Shown in pieces: positions 34,171 through 41,425 of a stretch of 64,000 nt of DNA. The stretch is from Candidatus Melainabacteria bacterium. GTDB taxonomy: Bacteria; Cyanobacteriota; Vampirovibrionia; Obscuribacterales; Obscuribacteraceae. The position numbers were made by a program, and so were the translations under genes. Numbering within the stretch: the first letter of the stretch is position 1; each line of letters opens with the position of its first letter. Below the pieces are notes generated by a model. It worked only from the letters and a program-made list of their open reading frames with translations, ran no database searches and was not told the origin of the DNA. Location: contig CP064963.1 of NCBI GenBank assembly GCA_016699165.1, forward strand, positions 4,712,001 to 4,776,000. Direction: 5' to 3'.

Positions 34171-34267
34171 TCTCACAGCCGGTAAGTCTTAACCGAGCCT
34201 TAAACGAATCCTGTGAGAATGAGTACAAAGAGTAGTTCTCAGCCTCACAGGAGTTCGAAATAAAGTT

Positions 34268-34384
34268 ATGGTGCTTATAGTATCAATGCTTATTTGTACG
34301 GTTTTACTGCTTGGTGTCGCAGCAATCTTCAATCCTGAGATTTTGAGCCCGTTTTTCCCAGGGCATGATTTCAGATCACACTAA
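34268..34384 (+). CDS. 38-residue single-helix membrane micro-protein
   Basis: The frame MVLIVSMLICTVLLLGVAAI then FNPEILSPFFPGHDF reads as one membrane helix with a short polar tail. An AGGAG site (34250-34254) precedes the ATG with 13 bases spacing. The family is not recognised. It and the two other short frames nearby look like a group of membrane micro-proteins. Confidence 0.45.
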   Translation: MVLIVSMLICTVLLLGVAAIFNPEILSPFFPGHDFRSH

Positions 34385-34481
34385 TTTTTAGAAGCACAGT
34401 CACGCGTTCGTAACCTCACCATTGGCTTCTTGAGCCAGAGCCCGTACAATTCAGCTTGAAGCAGCTCAAGCAGGGGGCGAA

Positions 34482-34649
34482 ATGCCAGGTACAGCGACCG
34501 GACTATTTCTCATAGACTTTTTGGTCCGCCCGCTTTTGCGTATTTTTGGAAAAGCGCCGCTCTTGTTAATGCTATTGCTTTTACTTGTCTACGCCACTAT
34601 CGGTTATATGATAGTGCGTTCTATGTATAAAGAAGGCTTGTACCGCTAA
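34482..34649 (+). CDS. 55-residue single-helix membrane micro-protein
   Basis: The frame has LFLIDFLVRPLLRIFGKAPL, then a strong helix (LLMLLLLLVYATIGYMIV) and a basic tail (RSMYKEGLYR). An AGGGGGCGA site sits just before the ATG. The family is not recognised. The stop is 17 bases before the convergent lipoprotein gene. Confidence 0.5.
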   Translation: MPGTATGLFLIDFLVRPLLRIFGKAPLLLMLLLLLVYATIGYMIVRSMYKEGLYR

Positions 34650-34666
34650 AGCTATAAAGTCGAAAC

Positions 34667-35074
34667 TTATTTGTCACGCTCAACTTTTACTAGTTCAACA
34701 GAGAGCATGTCGCTTTCAATATTGACCAGTCCAAGCGCTTGCTCGGTGAAATTTTTCATGCCACCAGCTGGAACTTTTTGCTCAATGGTACAAAGTCCTG
34801 TGTCGAGCACTTGTCTTTGATAGCCGTAGGTCTTGTAGCGGATGGTTATATTCTTGATTCCAACATTGTTGTAGTTGTTCACGCTAATCCAGGCAGACGG
34901 ACAATTGACTACCCACAAACCAATGATGTGCCAATCCACCAGTTGGATGGTGACGTTTTTAGTGAGTTTGTCCTGACTGGATGCAACATTATTGTCGATG
35001 CACCCAGAGGTGCAGCCGATAATCAACAAACAAAGAAAAATTCTAAGCACTAGTAGAACAAGAAGGGAATCCAT
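34667..35074 (-). CDS. small lipoprotein
   Basis: The chosen start (MDSLLVLLVLRIFLCLL) gives a signal peptide with the lipobox IIGCTSGC, followed by a beta-rich domain of about 100 residues (VTIQLVDWHIIGLWVVN, KNITIRYKTYGYQRQVLDTG) reminiscent of immunoglobulin-like extracytoplasmic folds. The family is not recognised. An ATG at 35119 would add 15 residues. A 36-residue frame overlaps the start upstream. Confidence 0.6.
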   Translation of the reverse strand: MDSLLVLLVLRIFLCLLIIGCTSGCIDNNVASSQDKLTKNVTIQLVDWHIIGLWVVNCPSAWISVNNYNNVGIKNITIRYKTYGYQRQVLDTGLCTIEQKVPAGGMKNFTEQALGLVNIESDMLSVELVKVERDK

Positions 35075-35160
35075 CCCAAATTTTGCAATATGGCGACAAT
35101 CGCTAGTGCCATACAGCAACCGATTATGGTAAACAATGCGCCTTCACCTTCAGCCAACAT
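35050..35160 (-). CDS. 36-residue single-helix membrane micro-protein
   Basis: The frame MLAEGEGALFTIIGCCMALA continues IVAILQNLGWIPFLFY. It forms one helix with two adjacent cysteines. A GGGAG site lies nine bases before the ATG. It overlaps the 5' end of the lipoprotein gene by 25 bases in another frame, which suggests coupling if real. No other evidence supports it. Confidence 0.4.
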   Translation of the reverse strand: MLAEGEGALFTIIGCCMALAIVAILQNLGWIPFLFY

Positions 35161-35294
35161 ATAGTCTCACTCCCGAAAGCGGCCTCCAGACACGAAAAAC
35201 GGGCACTGTCTGGGTTCATGCGAAATTATACAATCTCTTGACATGTACTACAATGGCATACGCGCGCGATCTCGTAATAAATTTAAACTTCAAC

Positions 35295-35371
35295 AGTAGA
35301 GTAAGTGTTGTTGTAATGAGGCATACAATAGTAAAGGGCTCTACTATATAAGAGTCCGAGGTATTAGGAGG
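35295..35371 (+). promoter_or_regulatory. 5' leader with two mutually exclusive hairpins
   Basis: CTCTACT at 35339-35345 can pair with AGTAGAG at 35295-35301. Alternatively GGGCTCT at 35336-35342 can pair with AGAGTCC at 35351-35357 (one G-T pair, eight-base loop). The two structures share bases and cannot form together. The second ends nine bases before the AGGAGG site of the next gene, so it could control access to it. This is read from complementarity only. Confidence 0.3.
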
Positions 35372-35380
35372 ATACAGGTA

Positions 35381-35791
35381 GTGAAGAAATTTGGAGCTTT
35401 GTTGGCCCTAGTGGCTACTCTTGCGGTGTCAGCACCAGTCAGAGCAGCTGATGAGCCTTTAGATATGGTGACCCAAGGATCCCTCATGTTCACCCGTGTG
35501 GGTGGCATAGGAGCTGGTGTTGTAGTTGGTACTCCAATTGCAGTTGTCAGAGAATCCGTGAAATCTTATATTGATTTGACCCAGGGCGCTGCTGATTCAG
35601 TCGGCGAAAAAATGGGTGGTAAAGACTCAGGACCTTTGTGCCTGGTCGTCAGCTTGGTCACTCTTCCAGCAGGTTTGTTGGTAGGCGGAGCTAAGGGACT
35701 TTATTACGGTACCAAAAACGGTGTCGTAAGCGGGTTCAACACTCCTTTCCATCCAGATTCGTTCAGTCTAGGCGAACTCGAAGCCGAATAA
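35381..35791 (+). CDS. secreted glycine-rich protein
   Basis: A clear signal peptide (MKKFGALLALVATLAVSAPV, cleavage after RAA) is followed by a mature part of about 110 residues with two hydrophobic glycine-rich stretches (VGGIGAGVVVGTPIAVV and LVTLPAGLLVGGAKGLYYG). These may insert into a membrane. The start is GTG with a perfect AGGAGG site nine bases upstream. The family is not recognised. A terminator follows. Confidence 0.7.
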   Translation: MKKFGALLALVATLAVSAPVRAADEPLDMVTQGSLMFTRVGGIGAGVVVGTPIAVVRESVKSYIDLTQGAADSVGEKMGGKDSGPLCLVVSLVTLPAGLLVGGAKGLYYGTKNGVVSGFNTPFHPDSFSLGELEAE

Positions 35792-35817
35792 TATCGCGCA
35801 TCGATAGCAAAAACTTT

Positions 35818-35850
35818 AGACCTGGGTTTATGCCCGGGTCTTTTGTTTTG
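35818..35850. terminator. intrinsic terminator between convergent genes
   Basis: A nine-pair stem AGACCTGGG/CCCGGGTCT with one G-T pair and a six-base loop (35818-35841) is followed by TTTTGTTTTG. It terminates the plus-strand gene. In the reverse direction the flanking A-rich sequence AAAACTTT may also serve the minus-strand gene only weakly. Confidence 0.8.
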
Positions 35851-35853
35851 AAA

Positions 35854-37116
35854 CTACCACATGAATCCCGATGGTCCACCGCCGCCCATGTTCAGTGGCA
35901 TGCCACCATAACCCATTGGGTTGTAACCGCTCATGCCGCCCATTCCCATATTGTTCATGCCACCCATGCTGCCATAGCTCATTGAGCTAGCAGCCATCGA
36001 TCCCACAGTCATAAGAGTCTTAGCCAAACTCTTTAAAAATGGATGACCTTTGCTTTGAGCTTGTTCTTCTGGTTGGGCTTGCTGTTGTTGCTGCTGGGAT
36101 TGTTGAGGCTGATATTGACTTTGCTGACTGTACGCAGGTTGGGCATAATTCGGCTGGTTATAAGCGACTTGATGGTTAAATTGCTGTGGTGCCGATGCGA
36201 CGTTATTTCTTGGTGGCGCCACAACTGACAGTTCAACTGCATTCATGAGCACTTTGATTTGCATCGGAAGAGACGCGGTGGTATCAGTTGCTTCTCCAGG
36301 AAAAACTTGACCCTCTAATCGCTTGACTCTATCGAGCAAAGACATCGGTGAGTTTTGCATCGACTGACCAAAAATCTTTTGTTCCATCCAGGAAACTTGA
36401 TCTTGCAACGGAGCATTTACAGAAGGTGCGTTTGAAGAAGCGCTCGGAAACTGGGGATTGCGATTTAGCGTAATTGGTCCAGTGTTTACGTCGTCACTGC
36501 TAGATGAATAGTGAAGTTGTTTTCTTGGATCGGTTAACTCTGCAATAGACTGATGATATCGGGTTTGAATGTAGTCATCGAGCTTGTCTACGCGGTCGCT
36601 CAAATCTGGATTGCCAGAAGACTTTCCAAAAGCTTTGACTTCAAGCTGGTCTAACCTGCGATTAATAGGTTCCTGTTGAAAAGTTTTACCTAAAAGCAGA
36701 TGCTCAGCAGCATCTACTCTTGGATAATCTGTACTTGGATCGTCTGGAGTCGATTGTGTATCTTGCGCTTGTGGTGCTGCGGGTGCGTTATTTTGATTTT
36801 GCACCGGAGCTTGAGCAACCTGACTGCTTTGACCTGTGCCGCTCAATTGAGCTGCATCTGTGTCTTTTGGCATGGAAGCTTTCAATGATTGAAGACGTGC
36901 TTGAATATCTCCGGTTTTGGATTCTCCAAAGACCAGCTTTTCAAGCCGTTCTACGCGTTTTTCATTGTCGTCGGAAGGATAGGTGTGTTCGAAGAAATGA
37001 TTTTCTAAAGTGACTATAGATGAATCAGTCAGAGTTGAATCGGCGGCAAAAGAAGGTTGAGCCGATAGGATCAAAACCGAAAGTGCTGGTAAGCAGTATT
37101 GGAGGAAGCGTTTCAT
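35854..37116 (-). CDS. secreted protein with repeated LE..FG segments
   Basis: A signal peptide (PALSVLILSAQPSFA) precedes 420 residues. Three repeats share the pattern R(L/V)-x2-LE-x3-FG: VERLEKLVFGESKTGDIQAR, NRRLDQLEVKAFGKSS, and WMEQKIFGQSM with VKRLEGQVFPGE. They are separated by Gln/Pro/Ala-rich linkers. The C-terminus is Gln-rich (QYQPQQSQQQQQQ) then Met/Gly-rich (SMGGMNNMGMGGMSG). This repeat resembles segments I associate with cyanobacterial and Melainabacteria secreted proteins, function unknown. It is convergent with the preceding gene. Confidence 0.7.
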   Translation of the reverse strand: MKRFLQYCLPALSVLILSAQPSFAADSTLTDSSIVTLENHFFEHTYPSDDNEKRVERLEKLVFGESKTGDIQARLQSLKASMPKDTDAAQLSGTGQSSQVAQAPVQNQNNAPAAPQAQDTQSTPDDPSTDYPRVDAAEHLLLGKTFQQEPINRRLDQLEVKAFGKSSGNPDLSDRVDKLDDYIQTRYHQSIAELTDPRKQLHYSSSSDDVNTGPITLNRNPQFPSASSNAPSVNAPLQDQVSWMEQKIFGQSMQNSPMSLLDRVKRLEGQVFPGEATDTTASLPMQIKVLMNAVELSVVAPPRNNVASAPQQFNHQVAYNQPNYAQPAYSQQSQYQPQQSQQQQQQAQPEEQAQSKGHPFLKSLAKTLMTVGSMAASSMSYGSMGGMNNMGMGGMSGYNPMGYGGMPLNMGGGGPSGFMW

Positions 37117-37248
37117 AGACTTTTATTTTGCCAGATAGAAGTCAAAACTCCTACCGAAAAGGTACACTTTCGTCACACTTGACAATTATTATTCATTTAA
37201 ATGCCTGTGAGCTACTTTACGTCAACGCTCGGGTGGGGCTTCTTACTA
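37117..37248. other. intergenic segment upstream of the repeat-protein gene
   Basis: This stretch holds the divergent upstream region of the LE..FG gene. A TTGACA at 37179-37184 is present, but no matching -10 hexamer lies 16-18 bases downstream. I see no RNA gene. Confidence 0.3.
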
Positions 37249-37455
37249 ATGCGCGAAAATGAATCAAACATAGAATCGATTGCAAAGCTTACCGAGAAGC
37301 GAAAGCTTGGTCTGGTCGATATCTTCAGTGCACCTTGCCAAAATATCGAAGACAAGAAAGAAGAGGCAGCGCTTGTGAGCATGCTACTTTTCAAATTCGA
37401 TAAGATTGCACTTGATGCTTCTAGTAATGAGAAAAACAAAATCTGGAAGAGCTGA
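37249..37455 (+). CDS. small hypothetical protein
   Basis: From the ATG at 37249 the frame gives 68 polar residues (MRENESNIESIAKLTEKRK, then KKEEAALVSMLLFKFDKIAL). The composition is compatible with a real soluble protein, but no ribosome-binding site is clear and no family is recognised. The frame reaches back to 37201 with an alternative start. An open frame on the opposite strand is its shadow. It ends three bases before the convergent kinase stop. Confidence 0.4.
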   Translation: MRENESNIESIAKLTEKRKLGLVDIFSAPCQNIEDKKEEAALVSMLLFKFDKIALDASSNEKNKIWKS

Positions 37456-37457
37456 AC

Positions 37458-39629
37458 TTAGTCGGCGGAATTAAATCTAAGTTTGCACAGCGGATTTTTT
37501 TCCATGAAGCTATTTGTTGCCGTCTGGTCAATGCCTGTATTGGTTAGATCAAGATCTTCTAAACGGGATTTGAACTTTACAAATTCAGACATTGAGTCAT
37601 TGCCTAATTTTACGTTTTTCAATTTCAAATCTTTCAAGTTTGGCAATTTAGCCAGAAGCTTTAAACCTTGCTTGTCTATTTTGGTCCCAGTTAGATCAAG
37701 TTTTTGTAGATTTTCTAAATTACCTAAACTGACTAGTCCCGCGTTAGTTATCGACGTGTTGTTCAAGTAAAGCGTCTTCAGCATTTTCATACTTGTCAAA
37801 GCACTTAAAGCTGAGTCGCCAACTCCACTTTGACCAAGAATCAACATATCTAAGTTGTTTAAACTTTTGAGCCCATCTAGATTTGAATTACCGAGCTTTG
37901 TTTGATGCAAGTTTAACATTTGAAGATTGCGTAATGGCGCCAGTTGCAAAAGACCATTTGCTGTAACTTTAGTATTACTTAAATCCAGATTTTTAAGTGA
38001 TTTAAGTGTTGCGATCGAAGCAAGTCCATCGTTTGTCACGTCGGTGCTTCCAAGGAGTAAAGACATGAGATGCATGTTCTTTAAATAGGACAGACCTGAA
38101 TCGTTGATTGATTTCGATTTGTTTAAATCAAGCTTCTTCAAATCTTTCAGCTTAGCGACAAAGTAGAGGCTTTGATTTTGAATGTCGTTACCGTCACTTG
38201 AAAGTTCATGGATATTATCTTGGCCTTCGAATTTTCCTAGAAAAACTCGATCGTCGAAGTTCTTTTTGTATTCAGGTTCTTGTTCTGCTGGATTGGGCGT
38301 GGTATTTGACGTCGAGGCTTGAGTAGATGTTGACGCTTGTGCCGGTGGATCTTGTTCGGGGACTTTTACTTCTTTGGTTTCTGGCTTTGTTTCAGTTTTT
38401 GCAGGTTCAGAAGCTTTAACTTGAGTGCTTGCATCCACTACCGTCGCGGGTTTTTGTTGAGAATAAAAATAAGTAAAGAGACTGGCAGCTGATACCACAA
38501 CTAGTGGCACAGCTATCAGGGCGATTTTCTTTGGCTCGATTTTGGGTGGTTCTTTTTTCTTTTCTTTGCGACTTAAAACAGACACGTTGCCAGAAGAGTG
38601 ATAACTCATAAGAGCTTTCAAACGCTCTTTTACTTGAGACATTGATTCGGGGCGTCCGGCAGGATCTTTGGACAGAATCTGCATCACTAGCTCTTCTAGA
38701 CGTTCGCTCACATCGATATCGTATTCACTGAATGGTGGTGGCTGATCGTTTAATTGCTTGAGCATTGTTTCCATTTTGGTGGCACCACCAAATGGTACGA
38801 AGCCTGTCAAACAGTGATAAAGCAAGCATCCAAGCGAATAAATATCAGAGCGTGGACTTAGTTTTTTGCCCATCACTTGCTCTGGAGCCATGTATGCGGG
38901 CGTGCCAACAGTCTCGCCTGTTTTAGTGAGATGGTCTGCTTGTTCATCTTCGGCGAAAAGTTTAGCTAAGCCAAAATCAAGCACACGCAAATGATATTCG
39001 CCTGCAGCAAGTGGAACGAGCATTACGTTGTTTGGTTTTAAATCGCGGTGTAAAACACTATGCGAGTGGGCATGCGACAAGCCATCGCAAATTTGCATGG
39101 CAAGATTGACTGCAAACTCAGGCTCAAGTGCCCCTTCTTTTTTTATGTAGTCAGACAAAGTGGTGCCTTCAACATAATCCATAACCATGTAAGGTTGATT
39201 GTCTTCTGACACGCCAAAGTCGTGCACCGAAATAATATTGGGGTGGTGCATTGTACTTATGGTTTTGGCTTCTTGTAAAAAGCGCTTCAATGCTGTGACA
39301 TTGACCAAATGTGAGTGAATCATTTTGATGGCGACTGGGCGGCCAAGCGGTTTTTGCTTAGCTTTATAAATTACACCGGCACCACCAGCGCCAATGACCG
39401 TGATAAATTCGTATCTACCTTGCAAAGGCGATATTGGAATACCGAAAAGCTCGGTGGGAGAAGGCAGGTCGGCCTCGCCTGTGGCTTCATTTAATGAAGG
39501 TGGCGCCAAACGAGGAGACTGGGTTCTGCGCAAGTTTAAACCTGGTCCTGGACCGGCGCCAGGAGCTGGACCCAGGTTAGGGATCGCAGGAATTTTTTCG
39601 GGCTCTGGCGTATCATGACCGTCGGACAT
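37458..39629 (-). CDS. membrane Ser/Thr protein kinase with extracytoplasmic leucine-rich repeats
   Basis: Residues 72-340 form a Hanks-type kinase: Gly-rich loop GAGGAGVIYKA, catalytic lysine K102 (VAIKMI), HRDLKPNN with D196, and DFG at 218-220. APE is present in GTPAYMAPEQVMG. Residues 1-60 are a Pro/Gly-rich leader (GPAPGAGPGPG). A membrane helix spans about 369-389, followed by a Thr/Pro/Lys-rich linker. Residues 480-720 form leucine-rich repeats of the type LKNLDLSNTKVTANGLLQLA. The 723-residue protein likely senses an external ligand through the repeats. Its start is 32 bases from that of the divergent secreted protein. Confidence 0.92.
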   Translation of the reverse strand: MSDGHDTPEPEKIPAIPNLGPAPGAGPGPGLNLRRTQSPRLAPPSLNEATGEADLPSPTELFGIPISPLQGRYEFITVIGAGGAGVIYKAKQKPLGRPVAIKMIHSHLVNVTALKRFLQEAKTISTMHHPNIISVHDFGVSEDNQPYMVMDYVEGTTLSDYIKKEGALEPEFAVNLAMQICDGLSHAHSHSVLHRDLKPNNVMLVPLAAGEYHLRVLDFGLAKLFAEDEQADHLTKTGETVGTPAYMAPEQVMGKKLSPRSDIYSLGCLLYHCLTGFVPFGGATKMETMLKQLNDQPPPFSEYDIDVSERLEELVMQILSKDPAGRPESMSQVKERLKALMSYHSSGNVSVLSRKEKKKEPPKIEPKKIALIAVPLVVVSAASLFTYFYSQQKPATVVDASTQVKASEPAKTETKPETKEVKVPEQDPPAQASTSTQASTSNTTPNPAEQEPEYKKNFDDRVFLGKFEGQDNIHELSSDGNDIQNQSLYFVAKLKDLKKLDLNKSKSINDSGLSYLKNMHLMSLLLGSTDVTNDGLASIATLKSLKNLDLSNTKVTANGLLQLAPLRNLQMLNLHQTKLGNSNLDGLKSLNNLDMLILGQSGVGDSALSALTSMKMLKTLYLNNTSITNAGLVSLGNLENLQKLDLTGTKIDKQGLKLLAKLPNLKDLKLKNVKLGNDSMSEFVKFKSRLEDLDLTNTGIDQTATNSFMEKNPLCKLRFNSAD

Positions 39630-39661
39630 TTTTAATCACTATCGTGGATAATATAGTAACG

Positions 39662-40615
39662 ATGACTAGTAAGAAGATCTCTGTACCCACTTTTCTTGCC
39701 CTTTTACTCACCGTTTGTAGCGGTGCGGCTATTGCCCAAGAGGCTTGCGATTGCAGTCGCATCGATTCGGCTAATAAATTGATAAGCGAGGGACGTCGGA
39801 TAAAACAAACCACCCTTTTGCTGGCTAAAAAAGCGCAAGATCTGGACCAGAAAGCTTCTGATTCAAGTGCTGCAAGAGTAAGCTGGCAGTCATATCAAGA
39901 TATCTTCAGGCAGTATCAGCAGGCGCTTGCCGTTTATACTGCGCATCGCAAAGATTATTTTTCGCATTCGCAGACCTATCACAGCCAACCAAGCATTAAT
40001 CCGAAGTCTTTTGGTGTAAGTCCGGCTCCCAGCACGCTCTTTAAGCCGATGCAACTGAAGACCGAAGCAAAGTGTCAGCAGTTAGTTGACTTAGAAACTC
40101 AACTGTTTCAAGCCGAGAATCAGTTATCTAGTTATATGAGTAAACTTGTGGTGGCAAGTCAAAGTGAAAGCGCGGCTCAGTACGCGAGCTTGTGGAACGA
40201 CGCAAAGAAGCTTGCTATTCAGACGCAAGCTGGAGCTAGTGATTTTAATCATCAATCTATTCAAAAGGGTGCTGCTATTTCTGATAGCGTGCACAATTTA
40301 ATTACTTCGGCAAATCGCGATGGTGATTATACAGAACATATGAAAGCGTATCAGTCTTATTCTCAGTCTAATAGCTTGCAACAAGGTCTGTTCAAGCGTG
40401 CTGATGCGCACAACCGATTTTCTGCTTCTGTTTTATCGCAACTAGATTCAATTAAACCAATCAATCAGGGTGCCACCTCATCTGGTGGCGGTGGTCCAAT
40501 ATCTATCGAACAATTGCAAGCAGAAAACAGGTCGCTTGAAGCTGAGTATGCCAATCTTCAAGAGTTGAATCGCCGCATGGAAGAAGTTAGATCTTCGCTG
40601 CCAGCAAAATTATAG
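39662..40615 (+). CDS. secreted coiled-coil protein
   Basis: A signal peptide (KKISVPTFLALLLTVCSGAA, cleavage after AIAQ) is followed by about 290 residues, largely helical with heptad-like segments (VSWQSYQDIFRQYQQALAVY, LQAENRSLEAEYANLQELNR). Two cysteines follow the cleavage site (ACDCSR). The family is not recognised. I chose the ATG at 39662; a GTG at 39644 is also open. It lies divergent to the kinase gene and may be one of its partners, an inference from position only. Confidence 0.65.
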   Translation: MTSKKISVPTFLALLLTVCSGAAIAQEACDCSRIDSANKLISEGRRIKQTTLLLAKKAQDLDQKASDSSAARVSWQSYQDIFRQYQQALAVYTAHRKDYFSHSQTYHSQPSINPKSFGVSPAPSTLFKPMQLKTEAKCQQLVDLETQLFQAENQLSSYMSKLVVASQSESAAQYASLWNDAKKLAIQTQAGASDFNHQSIQKGAAISDSVHNLITSANRDGDYTEHMKAYQSYSQSNSLQQGLFKRADAHNRFSASVLSQLDSIKPINQGATSSGGGGPISIEQLQAENRSLEAEYANLQELNRRMEEVRSSLPAKL

Positions 40616-41209
40616 AGTAGCGACTGTAGCGGCTGAAAGTTTTTTAGTTTCAGACAATTCTTTTACTGCTTTGAGTCTTCGCTTAACGCCGCTCATAGTC
40701 TGAATCTTGGTTAGTTGCTTGGCAAATGGCACTTTGATGTCGACATCGATATAAGTGGTCAAAGTCAAAAGTGTATGATCGCCGTTGTTGGCAGGAGCGA
40801 TATTCCATCGACCTTCAAAAGCCTTGAATTTATCTGAATTGACCATGGCATATTCGATAAACTTGTAAGGAGTGTAAGTTTCTTTATAAACGCAAAATGC
40901 TTTGCCAATGACAGGAAGATTGTCGAACTTCTCTTCTATCAGGCAGGAGTTGCCTTTCTTTTCGACTTCTTTGATTTTGTTATTGCTTTCAAGTCTGAGC
41001 TTGATGATGCTTTCATAAACTTGTTTGGGTGTTGCATTCACAACTAGATGAGACTGTGATGCCTGGTGTTCGTGAGCAACTGCGTGCTCTACTTCGCGAA
41101 CTTCATGAATTGTTTTTGCTTGAGCGGCTTGTTGGCTTGAGCAGGTGATTGCAATTAAGACCAACGACGAAAGTAACTTAGACAAGATCAAGATTCCTCT
41201 GATTTCCAA
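40610..41209 (-). CDS. secreted SRPBCC-like (START-like) protein
   Basis: After a signal peptide (LLSSLVLIAITCSSQQAAQA) the 199-residue protein has SHLVVNATPKQVYESIIKLR near its N-terminus, LPVIGKAFCVYKE, and a C-terminal long amphipathic helix (VKRRLKAVKELSETK). This is the usual strand-helix-strand layout of SRPBCC folds, which bind hydrophobic ligands. Export of such a domain is unusual. Function unknown. Its stop overlaps the convergent gene by six bases. Confidence 0.6.
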   Translation of the reverse strand: MEIRGILILSKLLSSLVLIAITCSSQQAAQAKTIHEVREVEHAVAHEHQASQSHLVVNATPKQVYESIIKLRLESNNKIKEVEKKGNSCLIEEKFDNLPVIGKAFCVYKETYTPYKFIEYAMVNSDKFKAFEGRWNIAPANNGDHTLLTLTTYIDVDIKVPFAKQLTKIQTMSGVKRRLKAVKELSETKKLSAATVATL

Positions 41210-41425
41210 GAGCTATTAGGCAAAATAAAATTCTACCGGTATTCAGTGACGGCGGGGCGTATCTTGAATACCTATTAACTTAGGTCAAGAATTAGCGCGA
41301 GTTGCCAAGAGGGGTGCCGATCTAAGAGTAGGCAATGCTCTTGAGCGATGTAATTGTTGTCAAGGAGTAATTAGGCTAACTAAATTTATAGCTGTATATA
41401 CAAATATGCTCAACTCAACTTTGCT
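41210..41425. other. intergenic segment, inverted repeat
   Basis: The stretch includes GGTATTC at 41238-41244 and GAATACC at 41266-41272, a seven-pair inverted repeat with a 21-base loop. It has no U-run and may be a protein-binding site or nothing. I see no gene here. Confidence 0.3.

Noticed and set aside
35136..35351. 71-residue plus-strand frame before the secreted glycine-rich gene
   Set aside because: The region looks like an untranslated leader with hairpins. The frame has no binding site or family-like features.
37179..37184. TTGACA as a -35 box
   Set aside because: No -10-like hexamer lies 16-18 bases downstream.
37212..37439. 75-residue minus-strand frame opposite 37249-37455
   Set aside because: It overlaps the plus-strand frame almost completely, has a Ser/Phe-rich antisense composition and no binding site.
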